Assembly: GCF_001571365.1 (NCBI RefSeq)
Contig: NZ_BCTQ01000001.1
Location: 248,001 to 312,000, forward strand
Origin: Achromobacter denitrificans NBRC 15125
GTDB taxonomy: Bacteria > Pseudomonadota > Gammaproteobacteria > Burkholderiales > Burkholderiaceae_B
Length of the DNA: 64,000 nt
Direction: 5' to 3'
Below are positions 55,533-64,000 of the stretch, one piece after another. Within the stretch, counting starts at the first letter, position 1, and every line of letters starts with the position of its first letter. A program made the translations under genes and the position numbers. The notes below the pieces were generated by a model. The model was given only the letters and a program-made list of their open reading frames with translations. It made no database searches and was not told where the DNA came from.

Positions 55533-56044
55533 ACTAATGTTGATGCCCGTGCCCCGAAGGCCAGGCGAAGGCCTGCCGCCCAGGAAGGCTGGCGGGCCGT
55601 GGCGAGCTGCGCGGCCGGCTCCGGCTTCAGCGCCAGACCGCCTCCCTGCGGTTTACCAGGCGACGTACTGGACGGCTTTTTTCCGATATTCCGGATATCG
55701 GCCCGCGCGGCGGAAAACGTATTCGATTGCGTGGAAAACGTGGCAGTCGGGCATGGCACGGCAGAACGCTGCCAATACCCCGAAAGCACCGCCAAATCGT
55801 CGACTGCCAGACCGTCGGATAAATGGTTTTTCTTCTTTCCGATTGCCTGACCCGCGGATAACGGCGAATAAGCCGGCCGTCCGAATTGAAAACAGCGCTC
55901 CGGCTTTAAATCTGTCCGAGTTATCAACAATATAAGACCAAATGAGTCAATAAATTGCTCACGTTTTGATATTGTGATTAAATGTGAACAAAATACTAAA
56001 TAAGTTCACTTTTAATAACATATAGTATCATTTGCGGAGAAGCG
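55533..56044. other. Non-coding gap before the lipoprotein operon
   Basis: About 510 bp with no credible gene; short overlapping reading frames have no recognisable motif. The part from about 55910 is strongly AT-rich and must hold the promoter of the rightward trio. GTGAAC (55984-55989) and GTTCAC (56004-56009) form a six-base inverted repeat 14 bp apart, and TTGATA at 55966 could be a -35 box, but a matching -10 is unclear. Confidence 0.4.
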
Positions 56045-57388
56045 ATGAAGTGGGCAGCAGTTGCAGGTTTGGCTTTGGTGCTGGCAGGTTGCGCCAACCC
56101 CCAGGCGCGAAAGGACTTTTCACGGGATCTGGCGGCGGGGAATCTCCCGGCGGCCACCAGTAGCGCGGTACTCGCCGCGGGCCCCCAGGATGCGCCGCCC
56201 ACCGACCTGCCCTGGGCCCTGGAAGCCGGCGCGCTTCTGCGCCAAAGCGGCCTGTCGGAGCGGTCCACGAAGATGCTGGACGGCGCCGAAGACCTCATGA
56301 AGGACGACGACACGCGCAACCTCGCCGCCAGCGCCGGCAATCACGCCCTGTCGCTCGTGGCCAACGACAACGTCCTGCCCTATGCGCCGACCGTATACGA
56401 CACGGTCATGCTCAATACCTACAAGGCACTGAACTTCTGGCAACTGGGCGACCATGCCAATGCCCGCGTCGAATGGAACCGCAGCGACGACCGTCAGCGC
56501 CGCGCCGCCGAGCACTTCGAGTCCGAAATCGCCAAGCAGCGCGATGAAGTGAAATCCGACGAAAACGCCGATCTGGTCAACCGCAGCCTGTCCAGCACGG
56601 ACGAGGCCTTGCTCAAGGCCGGCGTCGACCTGTCGCAGTGGGCGCCCTACGCCGGCTACGTGAACCCGGCCGCCGTTTATCTCCACGGCCTCTACTTCCT
56701 CTTCAACGGCGAAGGGCAGGCGGACGCCGACAAGGCGCGCAGCAGCCTGGAACGCGCCTACGCGCTGACCAAGAACACGCAGGTCAAGATCGACCTGGCC
56801 GCCGCCCAGCGCAAGGCCGGCAAGATCAAGCCCTCGGTCTGGGTCGTGTTCGAGAACGGCACCGCGGCGTACAAGGAACAACTGCGCATCGACCTGCCGC
56901 TATTCCTGGTGAGCGGCAACGTGAAATACACCGGCATCGCGCTGCCGGTGATGCGCGACGGCGTGCCCGCCTATCCGTTCCTGACCGTCGGCCGCCAGCA
57001 GACCCAGATGCTGGCCGACATGGACACCATCATCCGCGGCGAATTCAAAACGCGCTTCAACGCGATCCTCATCAAGGAAATCGTGCGCGCCACGGCCAAG
57101 ACCGTGCTGCAGAAGCAGCTGAACGACTCCAGCCCCCTGCTGGGCACGCTGGCCGCGGTGGCACAGGCCGCTTCGACGCAGGCCGACCTGCGCTCGTGGT
57201 CGACGCTGCCGCACAACTTCCAGCTGATGAACGTGCCTTATCCCCAGTCGAACCAGCTGACGCTGGGCTTCCCCGGCCATGAAAGCATCGTGGTCGACCT
57301 GCCCCAGGAAAAGCGCCCCGTCGTCGTGTACGTGCGCGCGCTGAACGCCGCGACGCCGCCGCGGGTCGACATCCTCGCTTCCAAATAA
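56045..57388 (+). CDS. COG3014-type lipoprotein
   Basis: 447 aa. The lipobox is LVLAGC (lipid Cys about 17). The N-terminal half has helical repeat character (ALEAGALLRQSGLSERSTKM; MLNTYKALNFWQLGDHANAR), the C-terminal half a beta-rich region (SVWVVFENGTAAYKE). This matches COG3014 lipoproteins that are found beside LpoB and CsgG-like genes. It probably sits at the outer membrane. GCGGAGAAGCG precedes the ATG. Confidence 0.82.
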   Translation: MKWAAVAGLALVLAGCANPQARKDFSRDLAAGNLPAATSSAVLAAGPQDAPPTDLPWALEAGALLRQSGLSERSTKMLDGAEDLMKDDDTRNLAASAGNHALSLVANDNVLPYAPTVYDTVMLNTYKALNFWQLGDHANARVEWNRSDDRQRRAAEHFESEIAKQRDEVKSDENADLVNRSLSSTDEALLKAGVDLSQWAPYAGYVNPAAVYLHGLYFLFNGEGQADADKARSSLERAYALTKNTQVKIDLAAAQRKAGKIKPSVWVVFENGTAAYKEQLRIDLPLFLVSGNVKYTGIALPVMRDGVPAYPFLTVGRQQTQMLADMDTIIRGEFKTRFNAILIKEIVRATAKTVLQKQLNDSSPLLGTLAAVAQAASTQADLRSWSTLPHNFQLMNVPYPQSNQLTLGFPGHESIVVDLPQEKRPVVVYVRALNAATPPRVDILASK

Positions 57389-57407
57389 CGATCTACAAGG
57401 AACACCC

Positions 57408-58022
57408 ATGAGCGTGAAGCTTTCTCTTTCCGCCGCCCTGCTGGCGGCGACGCTGGCCGGCTGCGCCACCACCACCCAGTACGTCGACCAGAAGACCGAC
57501 AAGGTCGCGGTGATGGGCCTGGACTACAAGGATTTCGAGTCCGCCGCCAACAAGATGGTCAACGACATGCTGAACTCGCCGTTGATGGTGCACCCGAAGG
57601 CCGCCCAGGGCGGACGCTTCGTGATCGCGATGTCCAACATCACCAACGACACGGCGCAGCGCATCGACACCGACCAGCTGACCAAGAAGATCCGCGTGAG
57701 CCTGCTCAACTCGGGCCGCTTCGTCATCACCACCGCGGTCGGCCTGAACGGCCCCGAGGACGCGATGACCGCCAAGTCGCGCGCGCTGAAGGGTTCGAAG
57801 ATGGTGAACCAGGCCACCGTGAAGAAGGACGGCCGCGTGATTGCGCCGGACTTCTCCCTGTCCGGCAAGATCATGCAGCGTAACAACCGCGTCGACAGCC
57901 GCACCCAGCAGGTCGACTACTACTTCCAGCTGACGCTCACCAACCTGGACAACGGGCTGGCGTACTGGGAAGGCGAAGAAGCCATCATCAAGCGCGGCGA
58001 CAACCGCACCGTGACCTGGTAA
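57408..58022 (+). CDS. LpoB-like lipoprotein (penicillin-binding-protein activator family)
   Basis: 204 aa. The lipobox is LAGC in LLAATLAGCATTT. GRFVIAMSNITNDTAQRIDT and LTKKIRVSLLNSGRFVI are characteristic of LpoB/COG3417. LpoB activates PBP1b in enterobacteria; in this setting the partner may differ. It starts 19 bp after the COG3014 gene and is followed by a strong terminator. Confidence 0.85.
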   Translation: MSVKLSLSAALLAATLAGCATTTQYVDQKTDKVAVMGLDYKDFESAANKMVNDMLNSPLMVHPKAAQGGRFVIAMSNITNDTAQRIDTDQLTKKIRVSLLNSGRFVITTAVGLNGPEDAMTAKSRALKGSKMVNQATVKKDGRVIAPDFSLSGKIMQRNNRVDSRTQQVDYYFQLTLTNLDNGLAYWEGEEAIIKRGDNRTVTW

Positions 58023-58037
58023 GGGTCGCGGACGAAC

Positions 58038-58070
58038 AGACCGCCTGCTTGCCGCAGGCGGTCTTTTTTT
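58038..58070 (+). terminator. Intrinsic terminator after the LpoB-like gene
   Basis: AGACCGCCTGC and GCAGGCGGTCT pair perfectly around a five-base loop (58049-58053), followed by a seven-base T-run (58064-58070). It lies 14 bp before the next gene's ATG, so some read-through or a separate promoter must serve that gene. Confidence 0.9.
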
Positions 58071-58083
58071 CGAGAGCAGATTC

Positions 58084-59436
58084 ATGATGAAGAAATGGAT
58101 GTTGGGCGCGGCGCTCTTCTGCGCCGCCCAGATGGCGCACGCCGAAGACGTCACTGTCCCGGCGGTCGGCTACGGCGATACGTTCGAACAGGCCGTCGAA
58201 TCGGCCCTGGGCAACGCCATCAAGCAGGTGAACGGCGCCGCCGTGGCAACGCGTTCCGCCAGCCCCAAGGCCTATGTGCAGGTCAAGCAGGATGCCGAGG
58301 GCCAGGCGTCCGCCGAGCTGAACGCCAAGCGCACGGAGCAAAACACGCAAAGCGGCCTGCTCAAGGACACCGTTACCGGCAACGAGCAGAACCTCAACGC
58401 CAACGCGTCCGCGCAGGCCGAGACGTCCAGCAAGACGACGGTCGAGGCCGGCGTGGGCAGCACGAACGACGTGCGCGCCCAGGGCAAGGTGAAAGGCTAC
58501 TCGGTGACCAAGCAGGAGTGCGGCGGCAGCAAGGGCTGCATGGTCGAACTCTCGGTCACGATCGAAAAGTTCGAGTACCAGGCCAAGACCCCCAAGCTCG
58601 ACCGCGACAGCATCGCCATCGTCACGACGGGCAAGCTGCGCCGTACCGCCCTCTCGGCCGATATGCGGCAATCGGTCACCGACAAGCTGGTCAAGAGCGG
58701 CCGCTTCACCGTGCTGGACCGCAGCAACGACGCCGCGTTCGAAAAGGAAAACGACTTCCTGGCCAGCGACAACGTGTCCGACCAGCAGCGCGCCCGGCTC
58801 GGGCAGGCGGCCGGCGCGGACTTCCTGCTGATCATCGACCTGACCCAGGCCAGCGTGGCGACGCGCGTCCAGGAAAACAACGTCGAGCTCACCGGGGAAT
58901 CCACCCGCGAAGTGTCGCAGTCCACGCGAGCCTCGGTGCGCTACACGCTGGTCGAAGCCGCCACTCGCGCCGTGAAATGGTCGGACTCGGCCTCGTTCGC
59001 CTCCGGCGGCAACAAGATCAGCGCCGCCATGGAACAGTTCCAGGCCAAGATGGTCGGCGACATCATCGAAATCGTGAACCCCGCCAAGGTCGTGGCCGTG
59101 CAGAATGGCCGCGTGATCATCAACCGCGGCATGGGCAGCGTGGCGGAAGGCCAGGTCTACGACATCTACGCCACCGGCGAAGAACTGGTGGACCCCGACA
59201 CCGGCGAGAAGCTGGGCGCGACCGAGGAAAAGGTCGCCACGATCAAGATCGGCGAGATCAAGGCCAAGGTCGCCTATGGCGCCGTGACGACCGGCCAGCT
59301 GGAATCGATCACCAAGGGCGCCATCGCGCGGATGGCCGCCCCGCCCGCCGAGCCCGCCAAGAAGACGCCGCCCAAGCGCGCGGCGCCTCCCAAGTCCGAC
59401 CAGAAGATCGACTCGGCCGGCGGCGTCATCCTCTGA
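58084..59436 (+). CDS. CsgG/LpoB-fold secreted protein
   Basis: 450 aa with signal peptide (ALFCAAQMAHA). VPAVGYGDTFEQAVESALGN at the N-terminus and RQSVTDKLVKSGRFTVLDRS then DFLLIIDLTQA are of the CsgG-like fold. A Lys/Pro-rich tail (PPKRAAPPKSDQK) ends the protein. It follows the LpoB-like gene past a terminator; the trio probably works together at the cell envelope. Confidence 0.78.
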   Translation: MMKKWMLGAALFCAAQMAHAEDVTVPAVGYGDTFEQAVESALGNAIKQVNGAAVATRSASPKAYVQVKQDAEGQASAELNAKRTEQNTQSGLLKDTVTGNEQNLNANASAQAETSSKTTVEAGVGSTNDVRAQGKVKGYSVTKQECGGSKGCMVELSVTIEKFEYQAKTPKLDRDSIAIVTTGKLRRTALSADMRQSVTDKLVKSGRFTVLDRSNDAAFEKENDFLASDNVSDQQRARLGQAAGADFLLIIDLTQASVATRVQENNVELTGESTREVSQSTRASVRYTLVEAATRAVKWSDSASFASGGNKISAAMEQFQAKMVGDIIEIVNPAKVVAVQNGRVIINRGMGSVAEGQVYDIYATGEELVDPDTGEKLGATEEKVATIKIGEIKAKVAYGAVTTGQLESITKGAIARMAAPPAEPAKKTPPKRAAPPKSDQKIDSAGGVIL

Positions 59437-59471
59437 CGCCCAGGCTGGCCGCCCGCGAGTGGCCCAGATAA

Positions 59472-59506
59472 GAAAAGCCCGCATCCCAAAAAGATGCGGG
59501 CTTTTC
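59472..59506. terminator. Bidirectional intrinsic terminator between convergent genes
   Basis: GAAAAGCCCGCATC and GATGCGGGCTTTTC pair perfectly around a seven-base loop, with A-run and T-run on either side, so both the CsgG-like gene and the nitroreductase gene can stop here. Confidence 0.92.
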
Positions 59507-59535
59507 CGTAACGGGCGCCTTGCCGGCGCGGCGCC

Positions 59536-60135
59536 TCAGCCGATGACGCGGAAACGCTCGGCGTCGTCCATGAAGGGCTTGTCGCCGAAGCCGTTTTCGT
59601 TCGAGCCGAACGGCATCTGCGCGCGCAGCTTCCAGTAGGCGGGAACGTCCCACTGGCGCGCCACGGCGGCGTCGATCAGCGGGTTGTAGTGCTGCAGGCT
59701 GGCGCCCACGCCGGCATTGGCCAGCGCGGTCCAGACCGCCAGCTGGGCCATGCCGCCCGCCTGCTCCGACCAGACCGGGAAGTTGTCCGCGTACAACGCG
59801 AATTTTTCCTGCAGGCTGCGCACCACGTCCTGGTCTTCGTAGAACAGCACCGTGCCCACGCCGGCGGCAAAGCTCTTGAGCTTGGCTTCGGTCTTGTCGA
59901 AGCCTTCGGCCGGGGCGACCTTGCGCACTTCGTCGATGGCGATATCCCAGAGCTTTTCGCTTTCCGCGCCGAACAGGATCACCGCGCGCGAGCTCTGCGA
60001 ATTGAAGGACGAGGGGCTGTGCTTGATCGCTTCCTGGATCAGGGACGCCAGCGCTTCCTTGGAAACCGACAGGTTGCGGCCCAGCGAGTACTGCGTGCGA
60101 CGCTTCTTCAGAGCGTCGAGATAAGCGTTGCTCAT
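59536..60135 (-). CDS. Nitroreductase, Frm2/Hbn1-like
   Basis: 199 aa from ATG at 60135. MSNAYLDALKKRRTQYSLGR, HSPSSFNSQSSRAVILFG and ALANAGVGASLQHYNPLID are typical of the Frm2/Hbn1/CinD nitroreductase subgroup. It binds FMN and reduces nitro compounds or quinones. It is divergent from the CsaA-like gene. Confidence 0.88.
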   Translation of the reverse strand: MSNAYLDALKKRRTQYSLGRNLSVSKEALASLIQEAIKHSPSSFNSQSSRAVILFGAESEKLWDIAIDEVRKVAPAEGFDKTEAKLKSFAAGVGTVLFYEDQDVVRSLQEKFALYADNFPVWSEQAGGMAQLAVWTALANAGVGASLQHYNPLIDAAVARQWDVPAYWKLRAQMPFGSNENGFGDKPFMDDAERFRVIG

Positions 60136-60243
60136 AACGATATAGCCTTCCGACTGGTAGATAGGGGAAAATGCACGAAGGAATTCTACCGGCCGGCGAT
60201 CGCGCACGACACGATTCCCGGCCATAAAGCCGCGATTTGGCGC

Positions 60244-60258
60244 GGAACAAACTGTTCC
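60244..60258. promoter_or_regulatory. Inverted repeat in the nitroreductase/CsaA divergent gap
   Basis: GGAACA-AAC-TGTTCC is a perfect inverted repeat with six-base arms in the 160-bp gap. It could be an operator for either gene; the regulator is not identifiable here. Confidence 0.35.
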
Positions 60259-60295
60259 ACGCATGCGGCAAATCCCTTTCCACCATGGAGCACGC

Positions 60296-60667
60296 ATGCA
60301 TTTCACGCAGGACCCCGACTCCCCTCCCGCCCCCTCGATCTCCTTCGACGACTTCCTCAAGGTCGATATCCGCATCGGCACGATCCTGCAGGCCGAGGCC
60401 TTTCCCGAAGCGCGCAAGCCCGCCTACAAGCTGACGATAGATTTCGGCGCGGGCGTGGGCATCAAGAAGAGCTCGGCGCAGATTACCGAGCACTATGCGC
60501 TGCCGGATCTCGCGGGCAAGCGGGTGATGGCGGTCGTGAACTTCCCGCCGCGCCAGATCGGCCCGGTGAAGTCCGAAGTCCTGGTACTGGGCTTCGCGGA
60601 CGCCGAAGGCGGCATCGTCCTGGGCGTCCCCGACGGGGCGGTGCCCAACGGCACGCGGCTGACCTGA
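60296..60667 (+). CDS. csaA: CsaA-like tRNA-binding-domain protein
   Basis: 123 aa from ATG at 60296, with GGAG upstream. The EMAP/OB-fold tRNA-binding domain is clear: DDFLKVDIRIGTILQAEAFP, LTIDFGAGVGIKKSSAQITE, and KRVMAVVNFPPRQIGPVKSE. CsaA proteins are dimeric and have chaperone-like activity in Bacillus. Free-standing gene. Confidence 0.88.
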   Translation: MHFTQDPDSPPAPSISFDDFLKVDIRIGTILQAEAFPEARKPAYKLTIDFGAGVGIKKSSAQITEHYALPDLAGKRVMAVVNFPPRQIGPVKSEVLVLGFADAEGGIVLGVPDGAVPNGTRLT

Positions 60668-60712
60668 CGCGCGCGCCGCCTCGGCGCCCCCGCCAGGCCG
60701 GGTCCGGGCGCC

Positions 60713-61852
60713 CTAGCCCAGGAAGTCCGCGTTGTGCTCGCCCAGCGCCGGCGCGCCGCCCGCGGCCGCGCGGGGGCTGGCCGAGAATCGCAGCGGCGTG
60801 GGCGCGCAGCGCAGCGTGCCCTCGGTCGGATGCTCCACGGTCTGGAAGAACGCCACGTCTTCCAGGTGCGGATCGTTCAGCAGTTCATCCAGGCCGTTGG
60901 CCGGCCCCGCGGGAATGTCGTGTTCCAGGAAGAGCGCCAGCCATTCGACCGCGCCGCGCTCCAGCAGGCTGCCGCTGATCGCTTCGTACAGCGGCTCCGC
61001 ATGGCGGATGCGGTCTCCCATCGTGGCAAAGCGCGGGTCCGCCGCCAATTCGGACCGGCCCAGCAGGGCGAACAGGCGCTGCCATTGCGCGTCCGTATTG
61101 GCAACCAGGCAGACGTAGCCTTCGCCGGTCTTCAAGGGCCGATGGTAGCGGCTGAAGACGCGCTCGTAGCCGCGCGCGGGCGCGGCCGCGGCCGGCCCGC
61201 TGAAAATGTCGTCGGCCAGGTGCTCGACCAGATTGAACGACGCCATGGTCTCGAACATGGGCACTTCCACCTGCTGCCCCTGCCCGCTGGCCGCGCGCGC
61301 CACCAGGGCCGACGCGATCGCGCCGGCCAGATAGACGCCGCAGAGCTTGTCGGTGAACAGCATGGGCACGAATCCCGGCTCTCCGTACATGCGCGCATGC
61401 AGGCCCGCCACCCCGCTCATTCCCTGGATCACGTCGTCGTAGGCCGGGCGCTCCGCGTAGCGGCCGTCCTGGTGAAAGCCCAGCGCCACGGCATAGACCA
61501 GCCGCGGATGGCGCGCGGCCAGGCTGTCGTAGTCGATGCCCAGCCGCCGGGCGGCCGCGGGGCGCATGTTGTGCACGAAGACATCGGCCGTGGCCAGCAG
61601 CGCGTCCAGGCGCGCCACGTCGCCGGCGGCCTTGAGGTCCAGCACCACGCTGCGCTTGCCTCGGTTCAGGTTGAGAAAAAAGGAACCCATCTTCGGATTG
61701 CGCGAGCCGCCGACCATGCGCATCGGATCGCCCTGCGGCGGCTCGACCTTGATCACCTCGGCGCCCATATCCGCGAGCAGTTGGGTCGCCATCGGCCCGA
61801 ACACGAAGTTGCTGGCGTCGATGACGCGCATGCCGGACAAAGGACCTGTCAT
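60713..61852 (-). CDS. CaiB/BaiF (family III) CoA transferase
   Basis: 379 aa. RVIDASNFVFGPMATQLLAD, the catalytic-Asp region PMLFTDKLCGVYLAGAIASA and KTGEGYVCLVANTDAQWQRL are family-typical. It follows the Bug gene by 87 bp in the leftward operon and would transfer CoA to the imported acid. Confidence 0.88.
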   Translation of the reverse strand: MTGPLSGMRVIDASNFVFGPMATQLLADMGAEVIKVEPPQGDPMRMVGGSRNPKMGSFFLNLNRGKRSVVLDLKAAGDVARLDALLATADVFVHNMRPAAARRLGIDYDSLAARHPRLVYAVALGFHQDGRYAERPAYDDVIQGMSGVAGLHARMYGEPGFVPMLFTDKLCGVYLAGAIASALVARAASGQGQQVEVPMFETMASFNLVEHLADDIFSGPAAAAPARGYERVFSRYHRPLKTGEGYVCLVANTDAQWQRLFALLGRSELAADPRFATMGDRIRHAEPLYEAISGSLLERGAVEWLALFLEHDIPAGPANGLDELLNDPHLEDVAFFQTVEHPTEGTLRCAPTPLRFSASPRAAAGGAPALGEHNADFLG

Positions 61853-61939
61853 ATCCGTTCCTCCTGGTTGAATGTCGCCCGCGTATCGGTGCGCGCGGCT
61901 TGCATATCCATGGGGTAGCGTCCTGTCGCGGGTATCGGA

Positions 61940-62896
61940 TTACTGCTTGGGAATATTGGCGCTCTGCGCCGTGGCGATCTCCAGCTCGATTTCCTTCTTT
62001 TGGAACCGGGCCAGCGCCTCGGCGTCGCCGATGAAGGAAATGAAGTTGCTTTGCGCCAGGAAGTCGCGGGTCTTGGGCTCGGCGTAGATCGCCAGCAGGG
62101 CATCCTGCAAGGTCTTGACGACCGGGGCGGGCGTCTTGGCGGGCGCGAACATGGCCCACCAGGCCACCTTGAAGAAATCCTTGTACCCAAGCTCCTGCAG
62201 GGTCGGCACGTCCGGCGCGCTGGCCAGCCGTTCGTGGGTCGTCACCGCCAGCAGCCGCAGCTTGCCCGCCTGCACCAGGGCCTGCGCGCCGCTGTACTCC
62301 GCGATCACGAAGTCCACCTGCTTGCCCGCCAGATCGTTGAGCGCCGGGCCCGCCCCCTTGTAGGAAATGCCGTTGGCGCTGGCCTGCGCGAGCGAGAGGA
62401 ACCACTCGGTGGCGATCTGGTAGGTGGCGCTGCCCGCGCCGTAGTTCAGCTTTTTCGGCTCTTTCTTCGCGGCCGCCACCAGGTCCGCCACGGACTTGTA
62501 GGGCGAATCCCGGTAGACGTAGAAGCCCATCGGCGCCTGCGCCAGCACCGCTACCGGCGCCAGATCGGTCAGCGGGTCGTAGGGCAGCTTGGCGAAAGCC
62601 GCCACGTTGGTCGCCACCGGCGCGTTGGCCGCCAGCAGCAGCGTGTACCCATCGGGAGCGGCCGACACCACCGTCTGGGTGGCGATGATGCCGCTTGCGC
62701 CCGGCCGGTTCTCGGCGATCACGGGCTGGCCCAGCCTGGCCTCCAGCTGGCGGGCGGTATAGCGCGCCAGCGTGTCGGTGCCGGTGCCCGGCGGATACGG
62801 GACGATCAGCCGGATGGGCTTGTCGGGAAAGGCGTAGCTTGCCTGCGCGCCCACGGCGAGCGTGACGCCGATGAGCAGCTTGATCAATCGTTTCAT
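61940..62896 (-). CDS. Bug-family (TctC) solute-binding protein
   Basis: 318 aa. Signal peptide MKRLIKLLIGVTLAVGAQAS; FPDKPIRLIVPYPPGTGTDT, ENRPGASGIIATQTVVSAAP and DVPTLQELGYKDF are diagnostic of Bug receptors, which are highly expanded in Bordetella and relatives. No TctA/TctB permease is adjacent. It probably binds the acid used by the CoA transferase downstream. Confidence 0.92.
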   Translation of the reverse strand: MKRLIKLLIGVTLAVGAQASYAFPDKPIRLIVPYPPGTGTDTLARYTARQLEARLGQPVIAENRPGASGIIATQTVVSAAPDGYTLLLAANAPVATNVAAFAKLPYDPLTDLAPVAVLAQAPMGFYVYRDSPYKSVADLVAAAKKEPKKLNYGAGSATYQIATEWFLSLAQASANGISYKGAGPALNDLAGKQVDFVIAEYSGAQALVQAGKLRLLAVTTHERLASAPDVPTLQELGYKDFFKVAWWAMFAPAKTPAPVVKTLQDALLAIYAEPKTRDFLAQSNFISFIGDAEALARFQKKEIELEIATAQSANIPKQ

Positions 62897-62960
62897 GTCT
62901 CCAGCTCCTTTGATAGTGCTTTGTCGTCGGTTGTTGGAATACGGGTCTGAGCGCCCGTTG

Positions 62961-63971
62961 TCAGGGGGATGCTTGCGGATGCAGGGCCACGCGGCCGATC
63001 ACTTCGCGCGAGGCCAGCACGGCCAGCGCCTCGGCATAGGATTCCAGCGGGAAGGTGCGCTGCGTGCGGGGCTTCAGCGCGCCCTCGACCACCCAGTCGA
63101 ACAAGGTCGCGAACGCGGCCCGCACCGCGGGGCGGCGCTCGGGCGGAAGCGGCACCCGGCCCCACCCCATGTAATAGCCCCAGTAGATGCCGATGGCCGT
63201 GGCATTTTTCACCAGTAGAAGGTTGGCGGGAATCTGCGGGATGTCGCCGCCGGCGAAGCCCATGGGGATCAGCCGCCCTTCCGGCGCCACGCAGCGCAAC
63301 GACTCCTCGAAGACTTTCCCGCCCACCGGATCGAAGATCACGTCGGCGCCGCGCCCACCGGTCAGCGCCAGCACGGCGTCGCGGAAGTCGCCGTCGCGGT
63401 AGTTCAGTCCTTCGTCGGCGCCATGCGCCCGCGCCGCATCGAGCTTGGCTTGCGTGCTGGCGCAGGCGATCACTCGCGCGCCCAGTCTCTTGGCGATCTC
63501 GATCGCCGCCAGCCCGCTGCCCCCGCTGGCGCCATGCACCAGCACGGTCTCGCCGGGCTGCAACTGCGCGCGCCAGCGCAGCGCGCCATAGGCCGTCGCA
63601 TAAATGGTCGGAAACTGCACCGCGCTGTCGAAATCGACGCCCTCGGGCAGGGCGAACGTGGTGTCCACCGGCGCTACCACCTCGCTGGCATAGCCGCCCG
63701 AACGCACGCCGGCGACCACCCGGTCGCCGGGGCGGAACAGGGTCACGCCCGGCGCGCATTCGGTGACGATGCCCGCGACCTCGGTGCCCGGGGTCAGGGG
63801 CAGTGGCGGCCGGTTCTGGTGCTTGCCCTGCAGGACCAGCAGATTGGCGAAGCTCACGCCGCAGGAATGCACGGCGATACGCACGCCGTCCGGAATCATC
63901 GCGGGCGCGGCGCAAGTCTCCACCCCGACCTGGGCGGGATCGTCCAGCCCTCGGCAAACAACGGCTCGCAT
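62961..63971 (-). CDS. Zinc-independent quinone oxidoreductase (MDR family)
   Basis: 336 aa from ATG at 63971; AGGAG lies five bases upstream, whereas the overlapping upstream GTG has no spacing. MRAVVCRGLDDPAQVGVETC, VHGASGGSGLAAIEIAKRLG (NADPH site) and VIFDPVGGKVFEESLRCV match NADPH:quinone oxidoreductases. No zinc-ligand Cys cluster is present. It is first in the leftward operon with the Bug and CoA transferase genes. Confidence 0.9.
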   Translation of the reverse strand: MRAVVCRGLDDPAQVGVETCAAPAMIPDGVRIAVHSCGVSFANLLVLQGKHQNRPPLPLTPGTEVAGIVTECAPGVTLFRPGDRVVAGVRSGGYASEVVAPVDTTFALPEGVDFDSAVQFPTIYATAYGALRWRAQLQPGETVLVHGASGGSGLAAIEIAKRLGARVIACASTQAKLDAARAHGADEGLNYRDGDFRDAVLALTGGRGADVIFDPVGGKVFEESLRCVAPEGRLIPMGFAGGDIPQIPANLLLVKNATAIGIYWGYYMGWGRVPLPPERRPAVRAAFATLFDWVVEGALKPRTQRTFPLESYAEALAVLASREVIGRVALHPQASP

Positions 63972-64000
63972 GGCCACTCCTATTCAGTCTCGGGCAAGGC

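Noticed and set aside
55455..55935. Short frames in the gap before the lipoprotein operon
   Set aside because: No recognisable domain, overlapping on both strands, and they run through the operator palindromes.

Overview
The window is GC-rich, densely packed bacterial DNA of betaproteobacterial type. Abundant ABC, TRAP and Bug-type solute-binding proteins, many LysR/GntR/TetR regulators next to small catabolic operons, and a conserved lipoprotein/LpoB/CsgG-like trio point to Alcaligenaceae (Bordetella or Achromobacter-like). This assignment is inferred from gene content, not from a marker gene. I saw no rRNA or tRNA genes, CRISPR array, prophage or recognisable insertion sequence.

Region 1 (1-4137) holds a WYL-domain regulator running off the left edge, divergent from two genes: a glycine-zipper protein and a large protein with an HNH-like N-terminal motif and a hydrophobic C-terminal half. 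Region 2 (4184-12511) is a leftward uptake operon: ABC ATPase, permease and binding protein, then a TonB-dependent receptor flanked by two near-identical CopD-like membrane proteins. A Crp/Fnr regulator and a truncated-haemoglobin fusion lie on the other strand, and a META/DUF4377 lipoprotein follows.

Region 3 (12780-24166) is the most unusual. A ~1990-aa helicase with transglutaminase-like, DUF4011, SF1 helicase and Vsr-like nuclease domains is divergent from a second WYL operon: WYL regulator, SHOCT membrane protein, a large protein with a possible nuclease motif and a Gly/Ala-rich membrane segment, a TerB-like protein, and a second glycine-zipper protein clearly paralogous to the one in region 1. 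I read regions 1 and 3 as two versions of one WYL-controlled, membrane-associated defence or stress system of unknown mechanism.

Region 4 (24201-48327) is catabolic. It contains a spermidine/putrescine-type ABC operon with a creatinase/ectoine-hydrolase-like M24 protein and a LysR; an AraC and a second LysR; a leftward operon of XapX, isochorismatase-like hydrolase, MFS, YtcJ-type amidohydrolase and DoxX; and a GntR divergent from a ten-gene operon (AtzG-like, amidase, CoA transferase, enoyl-CoA-hydratase-like protein, sulfonate-type ABC transporter, PuuE/imidase-like hydrolase, alpha/beta hydrolase, MmgE/PrpD). That operon fits uptake and breakdown of a cyclic imide or amide. Region 5 (47722-55431) is a leftward TRAP-transporter operon with cupin, NIPSNAP, 3-hydroxyacyl-CoA-dehydrogenase-like, alpha/beta hydrolase, aspartate-dehydrogenase-like and SDR genes, ending at a TetR gene. 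Two tandem palindromes precede it.

Region 6 (56045-63971) contains the lipoprotein/LpoB/CsgG-like trio with two clear intrinsic terminators, an Frm2/Hbn1-type nitroreductase, a CsaA-like tRNA-binding protein, and a leftward operon of quinone oxidoreductase, Bug solute-binding protein and CoA transferase.
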